A DNA stretch of 64,000 bases from Sinobaca qinghaiensis (GCF_003610495.1 NZ_RAPK01000009.1:124001-188000), one strand, 5' to 3'. Positions 1 through 9,151 are shown, numbered from the stretch's first letter. Numbers and translations are program-made. Notes: a model not told the origin generated them from the sequence alone.

Positions 1-36
1 TCCAGCGGTCATCGTTAGTAAAAGTGCTTTTTTCAT
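1..36 (-). CDS. N-terminal start of a probable exported protein (partial)
   Basis: Only the first 12 codons lie in the window; they read MKKALLLTMTAG, a basic start followed by a hydrophobic run, as in a signal peptide. A purine-rich ribosome site (AAAGGGGGAAA) stands just before the ATG at 36. The gene lies downstream of a cobalamin riboswitch and its terminator, so it probably belongs to B12 uptake or metabolism, such as a substrate-binding lipoprotein. The product cannot be identified from this fragment. Confidence 0.6.
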   Translation of the reverse strand, partial: MKKALLLTMTAG

Positions 37-111
37 ATTGGTTTCCCCCTTTTGTAATATGTCCTAAAAATCCAGAAAATCAGGAGCCTGTCGTTAAGCT
101 CTATGTAAGAT

Positions 112-145
112 AATAAGAAAAGCTCTTCCCTGAAATGGGAAGAGC
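112..145 (-). terminator. Rho-independent terminator of the cobalamin riboswitch
   Basis: On the minus strand a 9-bp stem, GCTCTTCCC against GGGAAGAGC with a short loop, is followed by a T-rich tract. It stands between the aptamer and the ATG at 36, the usual place for a transcription-attenuation expression platform. Confidence 0.75.
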
Positions 146-204
146 GGATAAGCGTTCCAGCTTTAATCAGCTGAACCATATTATATCCGGCATCCTCTTA
201 TCCC

Positions 205-380
205 CGAGAGTGCAGCACCGATTACATATATGGCAGGTATCCTGACTTATGCCCAATTCAAAGATCCTTCCCGTTCATACAGAACAGTGGACTGCTTCTT
301 TGAAAGCTGCACTTACAGTGGCGGGACCGTACCGGCATCTCACCGGTTTCCCTTTTAACGGAAAGAGCACTCTTTCCGAC
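205..380 (-). promoter_or_regulatory. Cobalamin (B12) riboswitch
   Basis: Read on the minus strand, this stretch carries the hallmark aptamer blocks in order: GGGAAACCGGTGAGATGCCGG, then GGTCCCGCCACTGT, and near the 3' end the B12 box AAGTCAGGATACCTGCC at 232-248. A GAGTGC/GCACTC pairing near 205 and 370 can close the outer stem. It is followed by a terminator and the truncated exported-protein gene, so it very likely represses that gene when adenosyl- or methylcobalamin is present. The rest of 37-455 shows no other gene. Confidence 0.92.
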
Positions 381-455
381 CATATACATGATATTCTATT
401 CATTTATAAGGACAATCTTCTATAGTATACATCATCAGCCTGCGATACACAGCAA

Positions 456-1202
456 TTATTGGAAGGATTCCTCCCCTTTTTTCCGACAGATAAAAATCTG
501 CCGCGGTGACCTGCTGTTATCGTATTCCGCGGCGCTGTAATCCCCGAAGAAATACACCGGTTCGAGATCATATCTCTGCAGCATCTGCCTGAGCTGATGC
601 TGTTCATAAAGTTTGACCCGTTCTACATATCTTCTTTCCGTTCCGTTTTCCCTAATCGTAATTTTTTTCTCCACATAGTCCTGGCCGGCACGCCGTTCCT
701 GCAGTACCGTCATGCCGTCCCGTTCCGATTCATCAAAAGGGACAAGGTTTTCACGGACATAAGCGGGATTTAAATAATCAAACAAAAACCACCCGCCCGG
801 TATTAACGCATCGGCGGCTTTTTGAAAGACCAGCTCATTTTCTTCATCTTCAAGAAAGTAGCCGAAGCTTGTAAATACGTTAAACGCTGCTTCAAATTCC
901 TGTTTGAGCTCAACTGTACGAATATCGGCGCGTCTGTACTGTACCGGAAGGTCATTTGTGAGATCGATGGCTTTTTTCAAAAGCGCCGGGGATAGATCAA
1001 TTCCTGTTACATCAATGCCTTTTCTGCCCAGCCATCTGGCGTGCCTGCCGTTGCCGCAGCACAAATCAACTGCTTTCATTCCTTTTCTCATCGGCATATA
1101 GGACATCAGCGACTGCAGTTCTCCAGCCGCTTTCGCTTCATCGCGGTGATCGTAGACTTTTAGATAATCCTCCTGAAAGTGTTCCTCAAACCAGGCTTTC
1201 AT
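456..1202 (-). CDS. Class I SAM-dependent methyltransferase
   Basis: This 248-residue protein has the Rossmann-type methyltransferase core. Motif I reads VDLCCGNGRHARWL near residues 45-58, an acidic residue ends strand 2 (VTGIDLS), and a motif IV-like FNVFTSFGYF follows near 107. The substrate is not evident; such UbiE/YqeM-like folds methylate small molecules, tRNA or proteins. It starts 11 bases after resE behind an AGGAGGGAAAG site, so it is probably the last gene of the res transcript. Its place there is not one I know from B. subtilis, where the operon ends with resE. Confidence 0.75.
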   Translation of the reverse strand: MKAWFEEHFQEDYLKVYDHRDEAKAAGELQSLMSYMPMRKGMKAVDLCCGNGRHARWLGRKGIDVTGIDLSPALLKKAIDLTNDLPVQYRRADIRTVELKQEFEAAFNVFTSFGYFLEDEENELVFQKAADALIPGGWFLFDYLNPAYVRENLVPFDESERDGMTVLQERRAGQDYVEKKITIRENGTERRYVERVKLYEQHQLRQMLQRYDLEPVYFFGDYSAAEYDNSRSPRQIFICRKKGEESFQ

Positions 1203-1213
1203 TTCTTTCCCTC

Positions 1214-2998
1214 CTATTGTTCTTCATTTTTTTCATAATCAGAAGGGATGTAAAAACGAAACGTGGTTCCCTCATTCATTCTGCTCTGGGCGGCTATATA
1301 ACCGCCATGGGCTTCCACGATATTTTTGGCGATGGCCAGGCCAAGTCCGGTGCCGCCTTTGCTGCGTGTCCGCGCTTTATCTGCTTTATAAAAACGTTCG
1401 AAAATAAATGGCAGATCTTCCTCCGGTATTCCAGTACCGTTATCAATGACAGCTGCAGTTAAACCGTCCTGATTATTTGTCATTTCGAGCAGTACACTGC
1501 CTCCAGATTCTGTATGGCGGATCGCATTGTGCACCAGGTTTGTTAACACCTGCTCTATCCGGTCAGCATCAGCAAAAATAAAAGCTTCGTCTCCTTTTAC
1601 GGAAGACTCCAGCGTCAGCCCTGCTTCCGAAGAGAGCCCCTGAAATTTCTTTTCCATTTTATCCGTTAATGTTTTAACATCCATCCACTCTTTTTCCAGA
1701 TGAAGATAGCCTGCCTCCATACGGGCGAGATCAAGCAGCTCATTTACGAGGCGCCCCATACGAAGTGACTCTTCGTAAATAATCTGACCGATTTCTTTTT
1801 TCTCTTCTTCGGTCGAAGCAATGCCGTCTACAATAGCTTCGCTGTACCCCTGAAGCATGGATATCGGTGTCCGGAGTTCATGGGAGACGTTTGCGATAAA
1901 GTCTTTCCGAAGCTTGTCATGCTGCCGTTCCTCTGTCATGTCACGGATAACCGCCACCGCTCCTCTGACAAACGTTTCATCGTATAACGGCGTCATCAGA
2001 ACCGCATAGCTTCGTCCCTGCACGTCCACCTCTGCCAGCTGCTCCTGCTCCATGCCTACTACCTGCTGGAAGATTTTTTTCATTTCTTTTGGAAGCGGCG
2101 TTGTCCGGCCTTCCTGTTCATTCTGGTATTCCAGCGCCAGCAGAAACCGGTCTGCAGGTGGATTGGTCAATACGACCGCCCCTTTCCGGTCTATGGTGAT
2201 CACGCCGTCTGCCATGCTGAGAAGTATCCGGCTGAGCTGTTCTTTTTCCTGATTCAGCTCTGTAATGTTTTGGTTTAATTTCCGCCGCATCCGGTTAAAT
2301 GCATTTCCCAGCTGACCGATTTCATCATTGGATATGACCGGCACTTTTGTTTCGAAATCCCCTTTGACGACATCAAGGGCCAGCTGTCTCATTTTCCGAA
2401 GCGGTGCGGTAATTCTGGTAGATAGAAAGAAGGTAAACACGGTCGTAAGAATGATTGCAATACCGGCAGATAACAGAATAATCTGCTGGGTTTCTCCGGT
2501 CGTATCTTCAATTACATTAAGCGACTGGTATAAAAATAAGGAGCTTTCTTCTCCATCAGTGGAGACAAAGGGCACACCAACAACGAAAATTTCATCATTT
2601 TCTTCGCCGCTTCCCGAAAAATCCCCATGCATCGTTACATCTTCGCGCTCATTAATGACACCGGATAAACGGTTATCTTCATAAAAACGTTCCACCGGCA
2701 GAAATATGTTATTGGCATGATCAATGGCCGGATACCATGGTTCGTCTTCTGTAATAACGAGCACCTGCGTATTATATGAAGCCGCCATTCGTTCGATCAA
2801 AGGCCTTGTAGTTTCCTCTTCCTGTTCTTCGAGAATGCTCACCATCACATTCGCGTGATTAGTGAGCTGTTCTTCCGCTTCGGAAATATGATACTGCTCA
2901 AAAAACTGAAGCAGCAGAAACGTCAGGATAAGAAGAACAACAAGCACTAATAAAAGAATAGTCAGCCACAGCTTTCCAACTACGCTCCGCCAAAGCAT
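1214..2998 (-). CDS. resE: Sensor histidine kinase ResE
   Basis: ResE is the membrane kinase that phosphorylates ResD in response to oxygen limitation and redox state. The 594-residue sequence shows an N-terminal membrane helix (about 10-32), an extracytoplasmic sensor region, a second helix (about 172-193), a HAMP segment, a PAS-like region (about 255-350), the phospho-acceptor box FIANVSHELRTP near 370, and an ATPase domain with NLVHNAIRH, DNGTGIPEEDL and GGTGLGLAI. It shares a base with the end of resD, which indicates coupled translation. Its length matches B. subtilis ResE. Identity is supported both by domain order and by the resBCDE context. Confidence 0.93.
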   Translation of the reverse strand: MLWRSVVGKLWLTILLLVLVVLLILTFLLLQFFEQYHISEAEEQLTNHANVMVSILEEQEEETTRPLIERMAASYNTQVLVITEDEPWYPAIDHANNIFLPVERFYEDNRLSGVINEREDVTMHGDFSGSGEENDEIFVVGVPFVSTDGEESSLFLYQSLNVIEDTTGETQQIILLSAGIAIILTTVFTFFLSTRITAPLRKMRQLALDVVKGDFETKVPVISNDEIGQLGNAFNRMRRKLNQNITELNQEKEQLSRILLSMADGVITIDRKGAVVLTNPPADRFLLALEYQNEQEGRTTPLPKEMKKIFQQVVGMEQEQLAEVDVQGRSYAVLMTPLYDETFVRGAVAVIRDMTEERQHDKLRKDFIANVSHELRTPISMLQGYSEAIVDGIASTEEEKKEIGQIIYEESLRMGRLVNELLDLARMEAGYLHLEKEWMDVKTLTDKMEKKFQGLSSEAGLTLESSVKGDEAFIFADADRIEQVLTNLVHNAIRHTESGGSVLLEMTNNQDGLTAAVIDNGTGIPEEDLPFIFERFYKADKARTRSKGGTGLGLAIAKNIVEAHGGYIAAQSRMNEGTTFRFYIPSDYEKNEEQ

Positions 2999-3714
2999 TA
3001 GTCTTTCGCTGCCTCAAATTTATAGCCGACCCCCCATACTGTCGAGATCATATTCGCCGCTTCTTCTGAAATCCGGCTTAATTTTTCGCGCAGGCGTTTT
3101 ACGTGTGTGTCTACTGTTCTAAGGTCGCCGAAAAAGTCATAGTTCCATACATCTTTTAACAGCTGCTCCCGGGAAAAGACTTTGTCCGGCGACTGAGCAA
3201 GATATAACAGCAGTTCATATTCTTTAGGTGTCAGCCCTACCGCTTTTTCATTTACCGTTACCCGGTGTGCATCATTATCGATGGTTAAATGAGGAAACAC
3301 CAGTACGTTTTTCGCTTCTGTTTCCGTCTGTAGAAATTTAGTCGCTGAGGATCTGCGCAGAAGTGCCTTAATCCGGAGAATAACCTCTCTTGGACTGAAC
3401 GGTTTTACAATATAGTCATCTGCGCCGATTTCAAAGCCCTGTACACGATTGGCTTCTTCTCCTTTTGCGGTAAGCATGATAACAGGTGTCGCTTTCGTTT
3501 TCCGGAGCTCCTGACAGACTTCCTCTCCATCCATGCCGGGAAGCATCAGATCCAGAAGAATAACGTCAAATTCTTCTTTTAACGCTGTTTCCAGTGCCTC
3601 TTCCCCATTTTCAGCTTCCACTACGATAAAGTCCTCTTTTTCTAAATACATTTTCAGAAGACGGCGGATGCGGTCTTCATCATCTACTACAAGTACTCTG
3701 GTTTCCTGTGTCAT
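2998..3714 (-). CDS. resD: Response regulator ResD
   Basis: ResD is an OmpR-family transcription factor for respiration and anaerobic genes. The receiver domain has the acidic pair VDDEDR near the start, the phosphorylation site in VILLDLMLPGMDG, and the conserved VIMLTAKGEE and DDYIVKPFSPRE blocks. The winged-helix domain ends with RTVDTHVKRLREKL and VWGVGYKFE. The ATG at 3714 is chosen over one at 3732 because an AGGAGG ribosome site lies between them, nine bases before 3714. An extended -10 (TGCTAAAAT) lies upstream on the minus strand, and a terminator separates resD from resC, so resDE can be transcribed on their own. Confidence 0.94.
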   Translation of the reverse strand: MTQETRVLVVDDEDRIRRLLKMYLEKEDFIVVEAENGEEALETALKEEFDVILLDLMLPGMDGEEVCQELRKTKATPVIMLTAKGEEANRVQGFEIGADDYIVKPFSPREVILRIKALLRRSSATKFLQTETEAKNVLVFPHLTIDNDAHRVTVNEKAVGLTPKEYELLLYLAQSPDKVFSREQLLKDVWNYDFFGDLRTVDTHVKRLREKLSRISEEAANMISTVWGVGYKFEAAKD

Positions 3715-3827
3715 ATTCAGCTGCCTCCTCATTGCCTTTTGCTGATTCTCTCCTGCCTATTTTAGCATGATTTGCTCTATTCTCTCATCTCCCGCCACTT
3801 ATTGCGGCCTTTATCTCCTTTTATTGT

Positions 3828-3862
3828 AAAAAAAGACTTCCCCCGTGAAGGTTCAGTCTTTT
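3828..3862 (-). terminator. Terminator between resC and resD
   Basis: On the minus strand AAGACT pairs with AGTCTT across an imperfect hairpin and is followed by seven T residues. It lies just after the resC stop, so much resBC transcription may end here. Confidence 0.6.
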
Positions 3863-3871
3863 ATTTACAGA

Positions 3872-5059
3872 TCACGCATAGGAATGCAGACCTGCAATAA
3901 CTAAATTAACAAAAACGAGATTGAACATAATAATAGCGAAGCCGATAACGCACAGCCAGGCCGAGCGCTCTCCGTGCCATCCGCGGGTTAAGCGGAGGTG
4001 AAGATAGGCGGCATAAAATAAAAAAGTAATTAATGCCCATACTTCTTTAGGGTCCCATCCCCAAAAACGGGTCCAGGCAATCTGCGCCCAGATCATGGCA
4101 AAAATAAGTCCGCCAAGCGTAAATACAGGAAAACCTATCGCAATAGCTCTATAGCTGAGCTCATCCACTTTGTCCGGGCTTACTCCGCGGATAAGCGGCT
4201 GCAGAAATTGACTCAGCGGTTTGCGCAGCAGCAGGCGGATGACCGCATACAGCACTATGGCTGCAGCAAATGTCCAGACCAGCGTATTCGCATCATCGCT
4301 TCGTATCCATTCAGGCAGGAGAAACAGCGGTTCCCAGCTTCCCTGTTGAATAAGCTGGCCGTTGTTTGGACCCAGGATAGGAGGCAGTTCATAAATCATT
4401 TCAGCCTGCGCTCCGTTTTCATCCGTATATTGAAACACCGTCTGATAGCCGAATATATTAAAGGCATATCGGATAATTACAAAAGCTGCGACCGTAAGCA
4501 TACTGAACATAATAAATTCCAGCCAGAACACTTTTTTTCCACCTTTGGAAAAGTCGACCGTCCGGATTAAATAAATCAGGCCGGCCACAAAGCCGATTGC
4601 TAGTATCCCCTGCCCAAGAGCTGTTGTCGTTACATGAATCTGCAGCCAGTAGCTCTGCAGAGCAGGTATCAACGGCTCTACTTCCGTTGGAAAAATGGAA
4701 GCATAAGCTATAATCAGCATAATAATAGGCATAGCAAACATGCCAAGGACATTGGATTTATAAATGGAGTACAAAATCAGAAAGGCAAATCCAATTGCTA
4801 TGCCAAGAAAGGTTGTATATTCAAACATATTGCTGACCGGTGCATGGCCGGAAGCCATCCAGCGCGTAACAAAATAGCCGGCCGCAAACAAAAAGCCTCC
4901 CAAAGCTGCCAAAAATCCTAGCGTCCCCCATTTATTTCCTGTCATATCCCCGGATTTATCGCGCCACTTTCTGCCGGTTACAGAAACCGCAAAAAGAATA
5001 GTAGCAAGTAAATAAAGGAAAAAAGCCGTCAATAATAGATTTCCGCTGAGCTGCTCCAT
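3872..5059 (-). CDS. resC: Cytochrome c biogenesis protein ResC (CcsA family)
   Basis: ResC forms, with ResB, the System II haem delivery and cytochrome c synthase complex in the membrane. The 395-residue protein is made mostly of membrane helices and carries the family signature WGWDPKEVW near residue 335, followed by the conserved FYAAYLHLR stretch. The N-terminal half includes YEYTTF-like and AYASIFP segments typical of the CcsA family. It starts two bases after the resB stop, so the two are translated together. Length and gene order match B. subtilis resC. Confidence 0.93.
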   Translation of the reverse strand: MEQLSGNLLLTAFFLYLLATILFAVSVTGRKWRDKSGDMTGNKWGTLGFLAALGGFLFAAGYFVTRWMASGHAPVSNMFEYTTFLGIAIGFAFLILYSIYKSNVLGMFAMPIIMLIIAYASIFPTEVEPLIPALQSYWLQIHVTTTALGQGILAIGFVAGLIYLIRTVDFSKGGKKVFWLEFIMFSMLTVAAFVIIRYAFNIFGYQTVFQYTDENGAQAEMIYELPPILGPNNGQLIQQGSWEPLFLLPEWIRSDDANTLVWTFAAAIVLYAVIRLLLRKPLSQFLQPLIRGVSPDKVDELSYRAIAIGFPVFTLGGLIFAMIWAQIAWTRFWGWDPKEVWALITFLFYAAYLHLRLTRGWHGERSAWLCVIGFAIIMFNLVFVNLVIAGLHSYA

Positions 5060-5061
5060 CG

Positions 5062-6720
5062 TTAGCTTCCTCCTTCTTGTTGTTTTTTCTTTTCTTCCGC
5101 TTGTTCCTTCTCAGCTACCTGGTCTACAGGAGGAGAAATGCCGGCTTCTTCATAAAGCGCCTCAAAATCGCGTTTTAACGTCTGCCAGTGTTTGTTTGCG
5201 TGTCCCGCATAAAGAAGTTTTCCGTTTTCTTTTTTCAGCCACACTCTTCGGTGGGACCAGTAGGACCCCTGAATAAGGCCGATCATAAAGATAATTCCAC
5301 CCGCTGCAATAAATGGAAGCGTATTGTCTTTACGAACCGTCAGCCCGGTCACATTTTTTGTTTCCACGTTTTGAAAGCTCATCTCATAGTCATTTTCCCC
5401 AAAAACATCCTCGTTTCTCTGAATACCTACAAAGCTGTATTCCCCTTCTTCCTCATGCTCTGGTGAGAACATTTGAAAAATAAATGCAGGATTATCGGGA
5501 ATGCTTGATATAGTAGAAGGTTCTCCCTCTTCGTTGAATTCAAAGTTGGGAAAATAAGAGTCGATCACTACGCGGTAGCCGTCTCCTAAGTCATATTCGC
5601 TTTCCGGATTAAACAAATCGATCTGCAGCTCCCCTACGCTTTCCCCGGTTTCCCGGTTTACCATTTCCAGACTCATCACGTTTAATTCATTCAGCTTATA
5701 GTCCACCTGGTAAAGGCTGAAGCCATCAAAAGTAAGTGGTTCATTTACGCGGATTTCATCCCGCTTCAGTTCCTGCAGATCGGGTTCTTCTCCAATCGTT
5801 CCGCCTTCTTCCCGCTCATATACAATTGCATCCGTCTGGAACGTCTCGACGATGTTTCCTCCGGCTCTTTCAAGAGCAGTAGCAAACGTCTCGTCATTTT
5901 CATCATACATCTCCAGGAAGAACTGTTCGTTTTCAACAAAATACTCTCCATCCGTTCCAGGAACAACTTCGGTTTCTCCTTCACGCACCCAGACTACTTC
6001 ATCTACATACATGCCCGGAAAAAAGCGCAGCATCGCTCCTGTCAAAAAGATAATCAGGCCTACATGGTTTACATAAGGGCCCCACCTCGAGAAGCGCCCC
6101 TTTTCGGCAACCAGGTTATCTCCTTCTTCACGGATTTTAAATTTTCTTTTCTTCAATATATGTTTTGCCGCTTCCAGCTGATTTTCTCCTGCCGGCACAG
6201 TCATTTCCCCAAACATCCGCTGTCTGCGGAGAAACCCTTCATTTCTGGATACTTTTTGATGCTTTAATACCCGGTACAGCGGCACTACCCGGTCGAGACT
6301 TGCAATAATCAACGAAATTCCCAAAGAAGCAATCAGCGCCATATACCACCAGGAACTGTACATATTATGTAATCCAAGCGTGTAATAGATCTGGCCGAGC
6401 ACGCCGTACTCTTCCTGATAGTGCTCCGCTGCTGATACGTTATTTGGAATATACATTTCCTGTGGAAAAATGGTGCCAAGAGACGATGCAAGAAGCGTCA
6501 GGATAATGATCCATATCCCTACTTTTACCGAAGAAAAAAAGTTCCAGACTTTATCGACAATAGATTTATTATATGTCTGGGAGCGCCTTGCCACCCCTTC
6601 ATATCTCATATCTACGAGCGTCTGCTGCTTCGCTTTTTCATTCAGCGGTTTCCCGCATGCCTCACAAAGATCGGTCCCTTCCGGATTTGAGTAACCGCAT
6701 TCACAAATCACTTTAGCCAT
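5062..6720 (-). CDS. resB: Cytochrome c biogenesis protein ResB
   Basis: ResB is the partner of ResC in System II cytochrome c maturation. The 552-residue protein starts with a zinc-ribbon-like motif (CECGYSNPEGTDLCEAC, residues 7-23), then has a membrane helix near 70-88, two more in the first 230 residues, a large extracytoplasmic domain, and a last helix near 470-490 followed by a charged, Gln/Glu/Lys-rich tail. The upstream gap to rluB is only 102 bases; resA, which precedes resB in B. subtilis, is not here. A ResA-like thioredoxin is found instead at 22470-22994. Confidence 0.92.
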   Translation of the reverse strand: MAKVICECGYSNPEGTDLCEACGKPLNEKAKQQTLVDMRYEGVARRSQTYNKSIVDKVWNFFSSVKVGIWIIILTLLASSLGTIFPQEMYIPNNVSAAEHYQEEYGVLGQIYYTLGLHNMYSSWWYMALIASLGISLIIASLDRVVPLYRVLKHQKVSRNEGFLRRQRMFGEMTVPAGENQLEAAKHILKKRKFKIREEGDNLVAEKGRFSRWGPYVNHVGLIIFLTGAMLRFFPGMYVDEVVWVREGETEVVPGTDGEYFVENEQFFLEMYDENDETFATALERAGGNIVETFQTDAIVYEREEGGTIGEEPDLQELKRDEIRVNEPLTFDGFSLYQVDYKLNELNVMSLEMVNRETGESVGELQIDLFNPESEYDLGDGYRVVIDSYFPNFEFNEEGEPSTISSIPDNPAFIFQMFSPEHEEEGEYSFVGIQRNEDVFGENDYEMSFQNVETKNVTGLTVRKDNTLPFIAAGGIIFMIGLIQGSYWSHRRVWLKKENGKLLYAGHANKHWQTLKRDFEALYEEAGISPPVDQVAEKEQAEEKKKQQEGGS

Positions 6721-6779
6721 AGAAACACCCCATTAGCTTACCCTGCCGGGCATCTGTTTCTCTATTTATTTGATGAAGC

Positions 6780-6818
6780 AGGCTTTCTGTCCGAATTATG
6801 TACCGGAACAGAAAGCCT
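6780..6818. repeat. Inverted repeat after rluB, possible terminator
   Basis: AGGCTTTCTGT pairs with ACAGAAAGCCT around a short loop. On the minus strand, where it would end rluB, no clean T tract follows; on the plus strand TATTTTATT does. It may still weaken read-through from rluB into resB. Confidence 0.4.
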
Positions 6819-6822
6819 TATT

Positions 6823-7548
6823 TTATTCCTGCTCTGCCAGATCACGCAGTTTCTTCACTTCAATCGGCTTTAATTCTCTTGAATCGCCCGGCTCCAGCCC
6901 CTGCAGGGTTAGAAACGCATAACTTTCCCGCTTCAGCTTAATCACCTTGTGTCCGATATGTTCAAACATCCGTCGAACCTGCTGGTTTTTTCCTTCATGA
7001 ATGGAGATCTCGATAATAGAAGAATTTCCCGACTTATTGGAGCTTTTGACGTTTACTTTTGCAGGCGCCGTTTTACCATCTTCCAGATAAATGCCCCGCT
7101 CCAGCTTTTTCAGGTTTTCTTTTGAAGGTCTTCCTTCTACTTTTGCAATGTACGTTTTAACAATTTTATTGCGGGGATGCATCATCAAATGAGCAAAATC
7201 ACCATCATTTGTTAAAAGAAGAAGCCCGGACGTTTCATAATCCAGCCTGCCTACCGGAAAAATACGCTGTTCAATATCCGGCAGAAAATCATTTACCACC
7301 TTACGGCCTTTATCATCACTTACAGCTGAAATGATTGATTTAGGCTTATATAGAAGAAAATAGACCGGCTGCTCTTTATCCAAAGGCACTCCATCTACTT
7401 CCACTACGTCATTTCCAACTGTTACTTTTGTTCCTAATTCTGTTACTACATCACCATTTACAGTAACGCGTCCTTCTTCGATCAGCTTTTCTGCTTTTCG
7501 TCTGGACGTAATTCCTGCTCCTGCTATTACTTTCTGCAATCTTTCCAT
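6823..7548 (-). CDS. rluB: 23S rRNA pseudouridine synthase RluB
   Basis: RluB makes a pseudouridine in helix 80 of 23S rRNA. The 241-residue protein has an S4 RNA-binding domain (GITSRRKAEKLIEEGRVTVNG, about 10-30) and the RsuA/RluB catalytic motif GRLDYETSGLLLLTNDG with its aspartate. The C-terminal HEGKNQQVRRMF block is also typical. The ATG at 7548 is chosen, 32 codons inside the longest frame, because GAGGTGAAG precedes it and known homologues start with MERLQK. The gap to scpB is 74 bases; dacB, spmA and spmB, which stand there in B. subtilis, are missing. Confidence 0.92.
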   Translation of the reverse strand: MERLQKVIAGAGITSRRKAEKLIEEGRVTVNGDVVTELGTKVTVGNDVVEVDGVPLDKEQPVYFLLYKPKSIISAVSDDKGRKVVNDFLPDIEQRIFPVGRLDYETSGLLLLTNDGDFAHLMMHPRNKIVKTYIAKVEGRPSKENLKKLERGIYLEDGKTAPAKVNVKSSNKSGNSSIIEISIHEGKNQQVRRMFEHIGHKVIKLKRESYAFLTLQGLEPGDSRELKPIEVKKLRDLAEQE

Positions 7549-7622
7549 CTGCTTCACCTCATCTTCTATATCATACGCATCATGCTGTGGAACCACAACC
7601 TTTTTTCCGTTCAGCACGGTGC

Positions 7623-8210
7623 CTATCTTTCGTTTTCGTCCCATGCATCAATCCGGCTGAAAAACTGATCCGGATCATCTGTTTTTTCTTCACTGAACTG
7701 CTGGATATCCGGAAGTTCCTGCAGCGATGTGAGCTCAAAATATTCCAAAAAGCGTTTGGACGTGCGGTATAGAATAGGCCGCCCAATTTTGTCAGCCCGG
7801 CCTGCTTCTGCTATCAGGGCTTTGGCAACCAGAGTCTGAATGGAACTGCCCGAACTCACACTTCGTATGTCATCAATTTCTGTTTTAGTAATCGGCTCAT
7901 TATAAGCTATGATCGCAAGTGTCTCCAGGGCAGCCTGAGAGAGCTTCGGTCGATCAGGAGTGATGACGTACTGCTCTATATACGAAGCGTACTCATCTTT
8001 TGCTGCCATCTGATAGGAGGTACCGGTCTGTTTCAAACACAAACCGCCTTCCTTTTTCTGCATCTGCTGCTTCATTTCTTCCAGCAGAAAAGAACATTCC
8101 TCCATGCTGATCTGCAGCAGACCCGCAGCATCTTCCATTTCCACTCCTTCTTCTCCACTTACATAAAGAAGAGATTCCAATACTGCTTTTTGTTTTTCCT
8201 TATTTACCAT
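7623..8210 (-). CDS. scpB: Segregation and condensation protein ScpB
   Basis: ScpB is the winged-helix partner of ScpA and Smc in the condensin-like complex that compacts and separates chromosomes. The 195-residue protein contains the core ALETLAIIAYNEPITKTEI and GRPILYRTSKRFLEYF blocks. It overlaps the end of scpA, and a GGAGGAACAAC ribosome site sits inside the scpA end just before the ATG at 8210. That supports this start over one 16 codons earlier. Confidence 0.93.
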   Translation of the reverse strand: MVNKEKQKAVLESLLYVSGEEGVEMEDAAGLLQISMEECSFLLEEMKQQMQKKEGGLCLKQTGTSYQMAAKDEYASYIEQYVITPDRPKLSQAALETLAIIAYNEPITKTEIDDIRSVSSGSSIQTLVAKALIAEAGRADKIGRPILYRTSKRFLEYFELTSLQELPDIQQFSEEKTDDPDQFFSRIDAWDENER

Positions 8211-8955
8211 ACGTTGTTCCTCCAGCGGTATGTACTTCAATATCAGAGAAATTTCCATCCTGTGTACAGATGATTTTTTGCTGCTTCATCATTTCCAGCA
8301 TCGCCAGAAATGTAACCACCACTTTCGGCTTATCCGCCTCCATAAAAAAGTCTGCGAATAAGCAGCTGCCGTGCCGGGAGGCTAACATGTTTTCAATAGA
8401 ACCGATCATCTCTTCAACGGAATACGTTTCCTGTTTGATGACTGCAGAGGAAGGTTTGTTAAACGCAGCGCGGGTCTTCAGCCTCTGCAGGGCGTCAATC
8501 ATATCGTATATGGATACGTTATCTGGCAGCGCCGTATCTTCTTTTTTATCTTTAAGTTCCTGCCACGATCTTGAAAATGGTTTTGTATAATAAGTACCCG
8601 CTTCGGCTTCCTGCTTTTTCAGATAGTCTGCAGCGGCTTTATACTTTTTATATTCGGATAAACGATAAATGAGTTCTTCCCTGGGGTCGTACTCGTAGTC
8701 CTCTTCTTCTTCCTCAAAAATCGGTGCAGGCAGAAGCATGCTGCTTTTGATCTCCAGAAGAGATGCTGCCATCACTAAATATTCACTTGCTACATCGAGC
8801 TGAAGCTCCTGCATCGTCCGCACATAGTCCAAATATTGGGCTGTAATCGTTGAAACAGAAATATGATAAATATCTACTTCTGATTGTTGGATTAAATGCA
8901 GCAGCAGATCGAGCGGTCCCTCGAATGTATCAATTTTTACGCTGTATTTCTCCAT
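8200..8955 (-). CDS. scpA: Segregation and condensation protein ScpA
   Basis: ScpA is the kleisin subunit that bridges the Smc heads. The 251-residue sequence begins with the family signature FEGPLDLLLHLIQQ and carries the helical DYVRTMQELQLDVASEYLVMAA region and an acidic central linker (EEEEEDYEYD). The C-terminal winged helix ends at about FLAMLEMMKQQ. The ATG at 8955 follows AGAGGGGTAG and matches known starts; the longer frame adds ten residues with no such site. Confidence 0.94.
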   Translation of the reverse strand: MEKYSVKIDTFEGPLDLLLHLIQQSEVDIYHISVSTITAQYLDYVRTMQELQLDVASEYLVMAASLLEIKSSMLLPAPIFEEEEEDYEYDPREELIYRLSEYKKYKAAADYLKKQEAEAGTYYTKPFSRSWQELKDKKEDTALPDNVSIYDMIDALQRLKTRAAFNKPSSAVIKQETYSVEEMIGSIENMLASRHGSCLFADFFMEADKPKVVVTFLAMLEMMKQQKIICTQDGNFSDIEVHTAGGTTYGK

Positions 8956-9151
8956 TTTTCTACCCCTCTGTTCCCTTTCACACACTTGAATTATATCATA
9001 TCCATCTGCTGCTTAACGATAGGCGAATTTATGACGTTTAACGTCTTGGAGTAGATTAATGAAAAGCACCTGTGGTAAAGTTTAGAATATGTACTCCAAC
9101 GGCCTTTAGAACATTGTCAAAGAAAATATTCAACGAAAGCGAGTGCATGCT

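Noticed and set aside
6780-6818. A strong terminator after rluB
   Set aside because: The hairpin is good, but no T tract follows on the rluB strand, so it was listed only as an inverted repeat.
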